A DNA stretch of 64,000 nucleotides, from assembly GCF_021390245.1 (NCBI RefSeq), contig NZ_JAJUXH010000005.1, positions 124,001-188,000 on the forward strand, in the 5' to 3' direction. This document shows positions 38,155 to 46,986 of this stretch, one piece after another. The position numbers were made by a program, and so were the translations under genes. Below the pieces are notes generated by a model that worked only from the letters and a program-made list of their open reading frames with translations, searched no databases and had not been told where the DNA came from. Every line of letters begins with the position of its first letter. Positions within the stretch are counted from its first letter, which is position 1. This DNA comes from Dyadobacter sp. CY323. Lineage in GTDB: Bacteria; Bacteroidota; Bacteroidia; Cytophagales; Spirosomataceae.

Positions 38155-38171
38155 CTAAACGAGACGTTTAG
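38155..38171. promoter_or_regulatory. 7-bp palindrome in divergent promoter region
   Basis: CTAAACG and CGTTTAG flank three bases in the 373-base gap between the leftward glycosyltransferase operon (start 38031) and the rightward carbamoyltransferase (start 38405). The symmetry suits a dimeric regulator or a small hairpin. The rest of the gap has no recognisable gene, and short open frames in it look like chance. Confidence 0.35.
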
Positions 38172-38404
38172 TTACATATATCCTTTTTTTCAGGCATGGA
38201 AGAATATCCACATGTTGTCAGGCTGCATCCGGCTTCCCGCTGCACACATTTCGGCAGAAAAAGTTGATACTGACGCTCGCCCATATATGGATCGTGCGCG
38301 AGACGCTTCCCGGCTGTCCGTAACCAATCCCAGGTGTAGATTCTGAACGGTTTGGCATGGAAGTTGTGCCGGGAACGCCTGCGTTTCAAAACCGATCAAT
38401 CACT

Positions 38405-40120
38405 ATGTACATTCTGGGAATTAATGCAGCTTTTCACGACACCGCTGCTGCGCTGGTGAAAGACGGCAAAATCATTGCCGCCGCCGAAGAAGAAAGATTC
38501 ACGCACATCAAGCACGGCAAACGGCCCGTACCTTTCTCCACCTGGGAACTGCCGTTTCACGCGATCGACTATTGCCTCAAAACTGCGCGCATCACCCTGA
38601 AAGACGTCGACCGGGTCGCCTACTCTTTTGATCCCGAAGGTGTGAATGAGGCATCCGTTTATGAAGACGCATTGTATGACGACGCGGACACTCTGGTAGC
38701 ATCGGGCACTTTTCAAGATTGGGACACCGTTTTTTTGAACTACATCCGCAAAGCGCCCGAGCAGCTTCGTGACGGTTATCCGCACCATTTGCAGAAAAGA
38801 CTTGCCGATGGGTATGAGGTGCCCGAAAAATGGGTGTATGTCAATCACCACGTTGCCCACGCCGCCAGTGCGTTTTTACCTTCTCCATTCACACATGCGG
38901 CAGTACTCACGCTCGATGGACGCGGGGAGAATGCGACGACCGGTTATTTTATCGGGGAAAACAATGCATTAACCCAAATCGCGACGGTGGACATGCCACA
39001 TTCTCTGGGAATGCTTTATGAAAAAATCACGACCTATCTGGGCTTTCTACATTCTTCAGACGAATACAAAGTAATGGCGCTGGCTTCCTATGGCAAGCCA
39101 GTGTACCTGGAAAACTTCCGTTCGGTGATCCGGGTCGGCGACGACGGCCAGTACACCATTGAAGATTTCGACCCTGCCGAATGGTGGGGACCAAGCCGAA
39201 AAAAGGACGACATTTTCGGTGAACTGCATTTCGATATCGCCCATTCACTGCAAAAGGCACTCGAAGAAACCGTACTTAAACTGGTCAACTGGCTTTACGG
39301 GCAAACGCATTCCGAAAACCTGTGTATGGCTGGCGGCGTTGCATTGAACTGTGTGATGAATGCGGTGATCCGCGACAAAGGGCCGTTTAAAAATATATGG
39401 GTACAACCGGCTGCCGGTGACGCCGGAACTGCATTGGGTGCCGCACAATGGATTGATGTACAGGAGAATGCCGAAGAATACACGGGCAAGTACACTGCCG
39501 AAATGGACCATGTATACTGGGGGCCGGAATACACCGATGACGAAATCGAGCAGTTTATGAAATGGGCGAAGACACCGTATCGAAAACTGACCAATATCGC
39601 CAAAGAAACAGCCGAAATCCTCGCTCAGGACAAAGTGATAGCCTGGTACCAGGGCCGGATGGAGTTTGGCCCGCGCTCATTGGGTTCCAGGTCCATCCTC
39701 GCCTCGCCCATCAGTCCTGAAATGCAGGCAAGATTAAATGACATCAAGGACCGCGAAGATTTTCGTCCTGTCGCCCCGGTAGTGCTGGAAGAAGATGCAG
39801 CCGCGTGGTTTGAGGATGCGCAGGTCTCGCCATTTATGCTTTTTGTATATCCTGTAAAAGAAGAAAAAGCGGACAAGATCCCGGCGGTAAGGCATACGGA
39901 CGGCACCGCCCGCGTGCAGACTATCAACCGCGACCAGCATCCTGCCTATTACGACCTGATCAAAGAATTTAAGCAGTTGACCAATGTGCCTGTTCTGGTC
40001 AATACTTCTTTCAACACACGGGGTGAACCGATCGTATGCTCACCGAGAGATGCGATCGAATGTTTCTGGACTTCGCCTTTTGATGCATTGATTATCAACT
40101 CATTTATTCTGGAAAAATAA
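38405..40120 (+). CDS. carbamoyltransferase, NodU/TobZ/NovN family
   Basis: A 571-residue enzyme from the ATG at 38405 (MYILGINAAFHDTAAAL); the frame opens at 38357. The N-terminal Kae1-like ATP-binding domain includes GINAAFHD and the iron-binding HxxxH pair His148/His152 in NHHVAHAAS. The C-terminal carbamoyltransferase domain has WYQGRMEFGPRSLGSRSILA and NTSFNTRGEPIVCSPRDAI. The family transfers carbamoyl from carbamoyl phosphate via carbamoyl-AMP to a hydroxyl of a sugar or antibiotic. It shares one base (TAATG) with the GT2 start, so it probably decorates the sugar built by the adjacent transferases. Length and motifs are complete. Confidence 0.94.
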   Translation: MYILGINAAFHDTAAALVKDGKIIAAAEEERFTHIKHGKRPVPFSTWELPFHAIDYCLKTARITLKDVDRVAYSFDPEGVNEASVYEDALYDDADTLVASGTFQDWDTVFLNYIRKAPEQLRDGYPHHLQKRLADGYEVPEKWVYVNHHVAHAASAFLPSPFTHAAVLTLDGRGENATTGYFIGENNALTQIATVDMPHSLGMLYEKITTYLGFLHSSDEYKVMALASYGKPVYLENFRSVIRVGDDGQYTIEDFDPAEWWGPSRKKDDIFGELHFDIAHSLQKALEETVLKLVNWLYGQTHSENLCMAGGVALNCVMNAVIRDKGPFKNIWVQPAAGDAGTALGAAQWIDVQENAEEYTGKYTAEMDHVYWGPEYTDDEIEQFMKWAKTPYRKLTNIAKETAEILAQDKVIAWYQGRMEFGPRSLGSRSILASPISPEMQARLNDIKDREDFRPVAPVVLEEDAAAWFEDAQVSPFMLFVYPVKEEKADKIPAVRHTDGTARVQTINRDQHPAYYDLIKEFKQLTNVPVLVNTSFNTRGEPIVCSPRDAIECFWTSPFDALIINSFILEK

Positions 40121-41103
40121 TGGCTTCGGTAAAAATCAGCGTAATTATCCCAACCTACCGCCGCCCCGCATTGCTGCAGAAATGCCTCGAAGCGATCGTG
40201 GCGCAGACTTACCCGACAGGTTTGTTTGAAGTAATTGTGGTTTCCGATGGCCCCGATGCTGAAACACAAGCATTAATGGCGCAAATCACAAAACGCGACC
40301 CGGCAATGCACCTTACATTTCAAAGCGCGCCTGAACGCCGCGGGCCGGCTGCTGTGCGTAACATAGGCTGGCGCAAAAGTTCGGGAGAGCTGGTGGTTTT
40401 TACCGATGACGACTGCATTCCTTCGATCCACTGGCTGGAAGAATACTGGCAGGCCTATAAACAGGCAGGTCGGGTAGATGTCGCCTTCACCGGCAAGGTA
40501 GAAGTACCAGTTCCGGATCGTCCGACGGATTATGAAAAAAATGTGGCGCATCTGGCCACAGCCGAATTCATTACCGCAAACTGTGCCTGTACCCGGTTGG
40601 CGCTGGAACTGACGGGCGGTTTTGATGAAGACTTCCCCACGGCCTGGCGGGAGGATTCGGACCTGCATTTTAAGCTGCTTAAAAAACGGGTCCCCATTAT
40701 TCATGCAGACCGGGCTGTGGTCTGCCACCCGGTGCGGAAAGCATTTTGGGGTGTCAGCATCAGCGATCAGCGGAAGAGTATGTTTAATGCATTGTTGTTC
40801 AAAAAGCATCCCGGGTTTTACAGACAAAAGATCCACGCCGCACCCGTCTGGAGCTACTACGTGATCATACTTTCCAGTATCGTGGCCCTCATTGCATGGA
40901 TCGCCGGGGCCGACTCCGTCTTCGCTGCTGCGGGCATTGTATGGCTGGCCTCGATCGCATGGTTTATCGCCCGGCGGCTGCGGGGTACGAATGAGTCACT
41001 TTCGCACCGATTGGAAATGGTTATCACTTCCCTGCTGATTCCGTATTTGTCCGTCTACTGGACACTTCGCGGGGCCTGGCGGTACAAAGTGCTTTTCCTA
41101 TGA
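40120..41103 (+). CDS. glycosyltransferase family 2 with C-terminal membrane segments
   Basis: A 327-residue GT-A transferase. The N-terminal catalytic domain begins ISVIIPTYRRPALLQKCLEA, carries the metal-binding DDDCIP motif around residue 95, and has a GGFDEDFPTAWREDSDLH acceptor segment. The C-terminal 85 residues hold about two hydrophobic segments (YYVIILSSIVALIAWIAG and IVWLASIAWFIA), so it is membrane-anchored. Its ATG overlaps the carbamoyltransferase stop, and its TGA overlaps the next ATG, which indicates a coupled three-gene unit. It likely acts on a lipid-linked glycan at the cytoplasmic face. Confidence 0.92.
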   Translation: MASVKISVIIPTYRRPALLQKCLEAIVAQTYPTGLFEVIVVSDGPDAETQALMAQITKRDPAMHLTFQSAPERRGPAAVRNIGWRKSSGELVVFTDDDCIPSIHWLEEYWQAYKQAGRVDVAFTGKVEVPVPDRPTDYEKNVAHLATAEFITANCACTRLALELTGGFDEDFPTAWREDSDLHFKLLKKRVPIIHADRAVVCHPVRKAFWGVSISDQRKSMFNALLFKKHPGFYRQKIHAAPVWSYYVIILSSIVALIAWIAGADSVFAAAGIVWLASIAWFIARRLRGTNESLSHRLEMVITSLLIPYLSVYWTLRGAWRYKVLFL

Positions 41104-42095
41104 AATTCCCACCTGAGTCAACCCGCAAGATCGCCGTTTTCAGGGCATTGCAATTGGGAGACATGCTGTGCGCGATCCCGGCCATGCGTGCATTGCGGGC
41201 TGCTTATCCCGATGCAGAAATCACCTTGCTTGGGCTGCCGTGGGCGGAATCACTTTGTACCAGGTTTGCCGACTATTTTGACCGTTTCATCCATTTTCCC
41301 GGATTTCCCGGCCTGCCCGAGCAGGAGTTTGATCCGGCTGCATTGGTACGTTTTGCAAAGCAGATCCGGGAAGAGAAATTTGACCTTATTCTGCAAATGC
41401 AGGGAAATGGCAACATTGTAAACGATATGCTTGAAAGTTTTTCAGAGAGCCGTGTGGCTGGTTTTCACAGCGAAGGAAATCATCGAAATCCTGATGTTTT
41501 TTTAGAGTATCCGACCGGTATCTCCGAGATCCTGCGGCATTTGAAACTCATGGAGCATCTGGGGATCCCGGGAGAAGGAACTGCACTCGAATTCCCTGTT
41601 TTTAGTTCGGAAATGCAGAATCTTGAAGATCAGTTTTATCTGGTAATCGAGAAACCGTATGTATGCGTTCACCCCGGCTCGCGCGGCGCCTGGCGCCAGT
41701 GGCCTCCCTCGCACTTCGCTTGTCTGGCCGACCAATGCGCGGGAATGGGTTACCAGGTCATCGTGACAGGGACTCAGGCGGAGGCCGGAATTACATCGCA
41801 GGTCATCGAACTGATGGATTATCCTGCCGTGAACCTGACAGGTAAAACCGGATTAGGTGAAATCGCGCAGCTGATCAAGGAATCTGACCTGCTGATCAGC
41901 AACTGTACCGGCGTGTCCCACATTGCGGCAGCAACCGAAACGCCGAGCATCGTGATTAGTATGGACGGCGAACCGGAGCGCTGGGGGCCGCTTAATACCG
42001 ATCTGCACAAAACCATCGACTGGACACAGAATGCCGATTTTGAACCTGTAATGGCATTTCTAGAACCACTGCTAGCCGTGAAAGCTTTTAAGTAA
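41100..42095 (+). CDS. glycosyltransferase family 9 (heptosyltransferase-like)
   Basis: A 331-residue GT9 enzyme. The N-terminal RKIAVFRALQLGDMLCAIPAM motif, the central VCVHPGSRGAWRQWPPSHFA and the C-terminal LLISNCTGVSHIAAATETPS are all characteristic. It overlaps the GT2 gene by four bases (ATGA). With the GT9 protein at 34105 it makes two heptosyltransferase-like enzymes in one divergent cluster, alongside a GmhB-like phosphatase. That suggests a heptose-containing structure, though Bacteroidota GT9 enzymes can also use other sugars. It is the last plus-strand gene before the convergent hypothetical at 42118. Confidence 0.9.
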   Translation: MKFPPESTRKIAVFRALQLGDMLCAIPAMRALRAAYPDAEITLLGLPWAESLCTRFADYFDRFIHFPGFPGLPEQEFDPAALVRFAKQIREEKFDLILQMQGNGNIVNDMLESFSESRVAGFHSEGNHRNPDVFLEYPTGISEILRHLKLMEHLGIPGEGTALEFPVFSSEMQNLEDQFYLVIEKPYVCVHPGSRGAWRQWPPSHFACLADQCAGMGYQVIVTGTQAEAGITSQVIELMDYPAVNLTGKTGLGEIAQLIKESDLLISNCTGVSHIAAATETPSIVISMDGEPERWGPLNTDLHKTIDWTQNADFEPVMAFLEPLLAVKAFK

Positions 42096-42117
42096 CAGGA
42101 TATTTAATAAATCTCCG

Positions 42118-42723
42118 TCAGCTCCATTTCTGCATCGCTGAAAGAATCCTGCTCATGTCTTCGATACTCTGCTTTCTCTTTTCAACTATTTTATGAAGGA
42201 AACCAGGAAGCTCGCTATTGAATGCATCGAATTCGTTTTTGAGTTCCAAATAACTTGCTATCAGTGTTGAAAGATAGCTCCGATGCATCGTGAGGACTTG
42301 TCTGGGACTTTTGTTGAATCCGGTATATTCGATGGCAATGACCTGTCTGACCGGGTCTACAAAGCATTCGCCCGGTGACTCCGGAACAAGCTGCGCCGGG
42401 TGGCAGCCGAGCAAATAAATTTCTCCTTGAAAGGGATACTCGTACGTAAGCACGTTCACCCGGACATTAGCGCCCGGTTTTGCGCCAGGTTGAAAGGAAG
42501 AAAGAAGGCAAATTTTTTCATTGATCGACTCTTTTCCCCCATCCCAGTCAATCTCGGGAAGCCTCGGACGATGGTGGTCGAAAATATCATTTAAACGACC
42601 ACTGATCTGATCGGCCGCGAAATAAGCTTCGGGCCACTGATTTATTTCTCCGGCCGACTTCCTGCGGATTTTATCAAATAAAGTCGCTGAATCATAGCCG
42701 GACAATAGACTGATTTTCTGCAT
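42118..42723 (-). CDS. hypothetical protein, no recognised domain
   Basis: A 201-residue soluble protein that I do not recognise. It has no signal peptide or membrane segment. The C-terminal third is helical and charged (SYLELKNEFDAFNSELPGF, then EKRKQSIEDMSRILSAM), and the middle has a beta-rich stretch with VNVLTYEYPFQGEIYLLG. It is convergent with the GT9 gene (22-base gap) and reads the same way as the response regulator upstream, 157 bases away. That neighbour makes a signalling role possible but unproved. Codon use looks like the surrounding genes, so it is likely a real gene. Confidence 0.65.
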   Translation of the reverse strand: MQKISLLSGYDSATLFDKIRRKSAGEINQWPEAYFAADQISGRLNDIFDHHRPRLPEIDWDGGKESINEKICLLSSFQPGAKPGANVRVNVLTYEYPFQGEIYLLGCHPAQLVPESPGECFVDPVRQVIAIEYTGFNKSPRQVLTMHRSYLSTLIASYLELKNEFDAFNSELPGFLHKIVEKRKQSIEDMSRILSAMQKWS

Positions 42724-42880
42724 GTCAGGATATTTTACGAATTAAATGTTCCATTTTCCAGGATCTCCCGCTTAAAAAAACGATGCCAGTTCAAGCTCAC
42801 CACCTGAGGCTTGTAATCCGAAACGTAGGAAAAAAAATAGATGGGCCTGGTTACGGAGAAAAATGGGTAGCCAAGAGAAA

Positions 42881-43759
42881 TCAGGCAACGTTGGGGACAG
42901 CGACCGTATCCATCCAAAAATAGCACAGGTGCGAAAAATGCTGGGCCCAGGAATTCATGTCCGTAGACTTCACAACATAGGCATTGGCCCGCTGCCGATA
43001 GCATTCGCTGATGTCGTCCGCTGCATTGGAGTGGCTGATGATGATGATCGGCACCGCCGGACGTTTAATATTCAGTAACAATGTTTTAATGGCGTCGAGC
43101 AAATTCAGGCCATTCTCCCGGGCCGGCAAATACAGGTCCAGTAAGATCAGCTGCGGTGCCGACTCAGGCTGCATGAATTTTTCAGACAGATATTGCAAAG
43201 TATTCTCCTCATCGTGAATGCCCGTAACATGAATATTTGGAGATGTAGCCGTCAAAGCCATTGACATCAGCCATTTTTCGTCCTCATTGTCTTCAATCAG
43301 CAGAACGTTGGTCTTCCGTTTGCGTTTGATCTCGGCGAGTTCTTTGGGAAAAGTATAATTGTTTAAAAAGCAGGTATTGAGTGCCTCGGCGATCTGAATA
43401 TAACCCTGGGTATAGACCGGCTTCGTAATGTATGCATTTATGCCACGAATGTAGGCGGTCTTAATCTGCTCGGAGTGTGAACCGGTAGAAAGCATAACCA
43501 CCGGAATATGCGAAATCTCCTTATCGGCGCGGATCATTGAAACCGTTTCCAGCCCGTGGATTTTAGGCATATTCATGTCGAGCAAAATCAGCTTGGGGCC
43601 GTCAGCATATTCCGGATCGGTCACGTTATCCAATAGTTCGACTGCATCGGCACATTCGACGATCCGGACATTGACCATAACGGCCTGGAGTGCCTCTCGG
43701 ATGAACATCCTGTCGTCTTCGTCATCATCAGCAATAAAAATCGTAGTGATATCTATCAT
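42881..43759 (-). CDS. double-receiver (REC-REC) response regulator
   Basis: A 292-residue protein from the ATG at 43759, chosen because a GAGGAG Shine-Dalgarno sequence lies just upstream; the frame opens at 43780. Two CheY-like receiver domains fill it. REC1 (about 5-128) has the acidic triad at DDDEDD, phospho-acceptor Asp61 in LLDMNMP and Lys113. REC2 (about 150-285) has IEDNED, Asp208 in LLDLYLP and Lys264. There is no DNA-binding or enzymatic output domain, so it probably works through protein contacts. The gene is divergent from a histidine kinase gene at 43879, its most likely phosphate donor. Confidence 0.9.
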   Translation of the reverse strand: MIDITTIFIADDDEDDRMFIREALQAVMVNVRIVECADAVELLDNVTDPEYADGPKLILLDMNMPKIHGLETVSMIRADKEISHIPVVMLSTGSHSEQIKTAYIRGINAYITKPVYTQGYIQIAEALNTCFLNNYTFPKELAEIKRKRKTNVLLIEDNEDEKWLMSMALTATSPNIHVTGIHDEENTLQYLSEKFMQPESAPQLILLDLYLPARENGLNLLDAIKTLLLNIKRPAVPIIIISHSNAADDISECYRQRANAYVVKSTDMNSWAQHFSHLCYFWMDTVAVPNVA

Positions 43760-43878
43760 ATAGTCTCCTCGTTGGATCAAGATCGCGGCGCCGGGTGCAA
43801 ATGTTGTTAAAAAAATCCGGTTCTGGAACGAAAATAGTAGATATCCGGGTCAGGAATGCAGATACTATTACGAAGCTG

Positions 43879-45144
43879 ATGGCAAAAAATAAAATGTCTC
43901 CTGAACCGACTGTGAACAGTTTGGTTAACTACCTCCGGGCGCGTCTGGAAACCATACTGATCGATTGGCGGATACAGTGTGAGGCCGATCCGAAAATGAC
44001 CAGCAAAAGTAGTTTTTCACGCGAAGAGTTCAATGACCAGATGCCGCTGCTCATCGACCTGCTATTTCGACGGCTGGCAGGCGAACCGGTACCCACCGAC
44101 GCGATGGTCGTAGCCAGCGAGCACGGACTTCACCGCTGGCAATCCGGTTATGCACTTCCGGAGCTCATTATGGAAACCGAGCACCTTTTCAATATTATTA
44201 TAAAGGAAATTGAGACGTTCATCGAAAAAAACGACCAGTTGGACGCAAAGGTCCTGCAATTCATTTATCAGCAGGTATATGAAATTTACGGGCAAGCCAA
44301 CCGGGGCAGCGTTTTATCCTACCACCAACTGATGCAGAATGACGCAGCGGAACGTGCGAACAGCCTTGAATTTGCATTGAACCAACTTCAGCAACTCGGC
44401 CAGCAGAGAGGTGACCATCTCCGGCAAAGCTCGCACGACATCCGTGCCAGCTTCAGTATATTAATGGTCGCCTCCAAATTGCTTGAAATGCCCGCGAACG
44501 AAAAAGAGCGTGTAGAACTGATCGCCATGCTCAACCGGAACCTGTCCACAATTCGCGAAATGCTGCTGCAGCTTACCGATTACGCCCGGATCGAATCGGG
44601 ACAGGACACACTTGATATTAAAAAATTCGATGTCGCGGCACTCGTCCGGGACACGATACAGACCGCAAAGCCGCTCGCGGAGCAATACGGTCTGGAGTTA
44701 CAGGGCAGCGGCCCCGAAATCATGGAAGTGGAAAGCGACCGTGTCAAAGTGCAGCGCATATTGACAAACCTTCTTCACAATGCGCTCAAATACACCCGCA
44801 AAGGTGGCATTTATATCACATGGGGGCCGGATAATGCATTAAGATGGACACTTAGTATCCAGGATACCGGCCCTGGTTTTTCCAAGAACAGCCCGGCGGC
44901 CTTACTCGCCGAACAATTGAAGCCCGCCGTATCGACGACCGCAAGCCACCAGGATACGCCCCTTTTTCAGGAGCTGCCAAATACAAGATCTGAGGCTCTT
45001 AAAGAGAGCGAAGGTTTGGGTTTATTTATAGTTAAAAGGCTTTGCGAACTAATGAAAGCGTCGATGGATATCGAAAGCGGGCCGGAAAAGGGAACGTTGG
45101 TCCGGATCCGTTTTCTAACCCGGCAGGTTCCGGAGAAGAACTGA
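43879..45144 (+). CDS. soluble sensor histidine kinase with RsbRD-like N-terminal domain
   Basis: A 421-residue kinase from the ATG at 43879 (the frame opens at 43795, which would leave only 35 bases from the divergent gene). The N-terminal 150 residues are all-helical and resemble the RsbT co-antagonist (RsbRD) four-helix domain, with no membrane segment. The dimerisation/phospho-acceptor region has His186 in QSSHDIRA. The ATPase domain shows the N box ILTNLLHNALKYT, G1 IQDTGPGF and G2 EGLGLFIVKRL. It should sense an internal signal and phosphorylate the adjacent double-REC protein. The RsbRD link to stress regulation fits the downstream stress genes (inference). Confidence 0.9.
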   Translation: MAKNKMSPEPTVNSLVNYLRARLETILIDWRIQCEADPKMTSKSSFSREEFNDQMPLLIDLLFRRLAGEPVPTDAMVVASEHGLHRWQSGYALPELIMETEHLFNIIIKEIETFIEKNDQLDAKVLQFIYQQVYEIYGQANRGSVLSYHQLMQNDAAERANSLEFALNQLQQLGQQRGDHLRQSSHDIRASFSILMVASKLLEMPANEKERVELIAMLNRNLSTIREMLLQLTDYARIESGQDTLDIKKFDVAALVRDTIQTAKPLAEQYGLELQGSGPEIMEVESDRVKVQRILTNLLHNALKYTRKGGIYITWGPDNALRWTLSIQDTGPGFSKNSPAALLAEQLKPAVSTTASHQDTPLFQELPNTRSEALKESEGLGLFIVKRLCELMKASMDIESGPEKGTLVRIRFLTRQVPEKN

Positions 45145-45173
45145 TACCAAGTTTTTATACCAATCAAAAAAAG

Positions 45174-45219
45174 TGCGGCAATGCAGCGGAAAGATCGATC
45201 TCTCTGCTGCATTGCCGCA
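45174..45219 (-). terminator. rho-independent terminator
   Basis: A perfect 14-bp inverted repeat TGCGGCAATGCAGC/GCTGCATTGCCGCA with an 18-base loop. Read on the minus strand it is followed by CTTTTTTTG, the expected U-run. It ends the leftward unit of 45250-46895. On the plus strand it lacks a U-run but could still stop the histidine kinase transcript. Confidence 0.75.
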
Positions 45220-45249
45220 ACTACATGCAGATCGTCGCTGATCCGCATT

Positions 45250-45732
45250 TTATCTGTTTCGTCTCAACCATGCGACGACCAGCGTCACTACGGCGATACT
45301 TACAACTGCTTTTTTAGCAAAGCCGAGTGCATTATGCTTCAATTCTGAGCGACCGCCAAGCTCCGAGAACAGGTCCGGAACGTGGCCCGATTTGAGGTCA
45401 TCCGCGATACCCTCGAACATCTGGATACGATCGGCCAGAAGCAGCGCGAGCCAGTGTGGTATCTGAGACTCACTGTACCTGAATGCAAACCGGCGGATCT
45501 GTCCGCTTAGTCCGGACGGCGGGTTAGGTGTCCCAAAAACGGCCGACAGGTTCGGGCGCTCGTTGGAATGCAGGATCTCCACGGTTTCGGGCTGTTGAGC
45601 AGGCCTTTCCCAGATCATTCCTTTGTTATCATTCTCAGTCCGGTGCTTCATCGGATAAGCTGGTACATCCAGTGGATTCTGGTCTATCCCCCAGCCATTG
45701 ATATGGCTGTAATCTTGTTGTGTCTTTTTCAT
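45250..45732 (-). CDS. hypothetical protein with C-terminal membrane anchor
   Basis: A 160-residue protein not recognised. The N-terminal half is polar and proline-rich (DQNPLDVPAYPMKHRTEND). The middle has RYSESQIPHWLALLLADRI, and the C-terminus is one hydrophobic segment (VVSIAVVTLVVAWL) followed by RRNR, a tail-anchor-like arrangement. It starts 5 bases after the zinc alcohol dehydrogenase stop on the same strand, so the two are co-transcribed and may share a role. A strong terminator follows it at 45174-45219. Confidence 0.7.
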   Translation of the reverse strand: MKKTQQDYSHINGWGIDQNPLDVPAYPMKHRTENDNKGMIWERPAQQPETVEILHSNERPNLSAVFGTPNPPSGLSGQIRRFAFRYSESQIPHWLALLLADRIQMFEGIADDLKSGHVPDLFSELGGRSELKHNALGFAKKAVVSIAVVTLVVAWLRRNR

Positions 45733-45737
45733 GATCG

Positions 45738-46895
45738 TTATTTTCTGGCTGATGGCGGGATCAGGATAGTTTTGATACAGTTGTCTAGCTTGGCTGAAAA
45801 AATGTGGTATGCGTCTGAAACTTCTTCCAGCGGCACGCGGTGGGTCACGATTCCTTTCGGGTTGATGCGGCCAGCCTGCACATGTTCGATCAGCCTGGGC
45901 AGAAGTCTTTTCACCGATGCCTGGTTGGCCCTGATCGTAATCCCTTTGTTGACTACATTACCAATCGGGATAATATTTCCGGTAGGCCCGTACACGCCCA
46001 CGATGGATACTACACCACCCTTTTTCACTGCATTGATCGCCCAGTGCAATGCCGTCGCGGCCCCGGCCTGCAACATCAGTTTCCGTCCGGTAATGGTATG
46101 AAACGCACTTCCCGCAGCCTCGCAGCCCACGGCATCAATACACACGTCGGCCCCAATCCAGTCGGTCGTCTTTTTGATAAATTGAACCGGGTCTTCCAGT
46201 GACCTGAAATTATAAGCCTCGCATTGCGCATATTGTTTCACAAACTCGAGACGGTATTCAATGTGATCGATCACGATGACGCGCCCCGCACCGAAAAGCC
46301 AGGCGCATTTGGCCGCCATAATGCCGATTGGCCCGGCCCCGAAAACCACCACCGTATCGCCTGGTTTTATACCAGCCATTTCAGCTGCCTGATAACCGGT
46401 GGGTACAACGTCTGTCAGCAGCACGGCATCATCATGATCCATATCTGCCGGGATCACCATGGGGCCAATGTCGGCGTACGGAACACGCACGTACTCGGCC
46501 TGTCCGCCGTCGAACCCGCCGGCAGTATGCGAGTACCCGAAGATCCCGCCCACGGCTGTTGCCTGCGGGTTCGACTCGTGGCAGTTTCCATAAAGCTCCT
46601 GCTCGCAAAACACACATTTGCCGCATGAAATATTGAATGGCACAAGTACATTGTCGCCGACTTTCAGGTTTCTCACATCCGATCCCACTTCTTCTACCAC
46701 GCCGATAAACTCATGCCCGAACGTAGTCCCGATCCGGGTATCCGGTACCAGGCCGTGATAAAGGTGAAGATCCGACCCGCAGATACACGAACGGGTAACC
46801 CGAACAATCGCATCGCCCGAATGTTCGATTTGCGGCATCGGTTTGTCGCGGTCAGCGCGGATCCGGTATGGCCCGCGGTAATTCATTGCTAGCAT
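45738..46895 (-). CDS. zinc-dependent alcohol dehydrogenase (MDR family)
   Basis: A 385-residue medium-chain dehydrogenase. The N-terminal GroES-like domain has catalytic zinc residues in SCICGSDLHLYHG and FGHEFIGVVEEVG. The structural zinc loop is CGKCVFCEQELYGNC, and the NAD-binding motif is VVFGAGPIGIMAA. It belongs to the long-form group that includes glutathione-dependent formaldehyde dehydrogenase-like proteins, with an extended loop between the two halves. It would oxidise an alcohol or reduce an aldehyde in the cytoplasm. It is the first gene of a two-gene operon with the anchored protein at 45250, and lies beside a catalase, which hints at aldehyde or oxidative stress. Confidence 0.92.
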   Translation of the reverse strand: MLAMNYRGPYRIRADRDKPMPQIEHSGDAIVRVTRSCICGSDLHLYHGLVPDTRIGTTFGHEFIGVVEEVGSDVRNLKVGDNVLVPFNISCGKCVFCEQELYGNCHESNPQATAVGGIFGYSHTAGGFDGGQAEYVRVPYADIGPMVIPADMDHDDAVLLTDVVPTGYQAAEMAGIKPGDTVVVFGAGPIGIMAAKCAWLFGAGRVIVIDHIEYRLEFVKQYAQCEAYNFRSLEDPVQFIKKTTDWIGADVCIDAVGCEAAGSAFHTITGRKLMLQAGAATALHWAINAVKKGGVVSIVGVYGPTGNIIPIGNVVNKGITIRANQASVKRLLPRLIEHVQAGRINPKGIVTHRVPLEEVSDAYHIFSAKLDNCIKTILIPPSARK

Positions 46896-46986
46896 ATTTT
46901 TACTTTTTAGATTGTTGATGAAATGAAATTTGACGGCGGAGTTCTATAAAATCATGCCCGCGCGGAAGCATGGTTATCCGGCCTGC

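Noticed and set aside
38168-38399. Two short minus-strand frames in the divergent gap of the glycan cluster
   Set aside because: They read toward the glycosyltransferase with no family features or start signal, and cover a likely promoter region.
42735-43004. Minus-strand open frame of 89 codons between the hypothetical gene and the response regulator
   Set aside because: Its first half is out of frame with, and inside, the double-receiver gene; the rest is about 50 residues without recognisable features.
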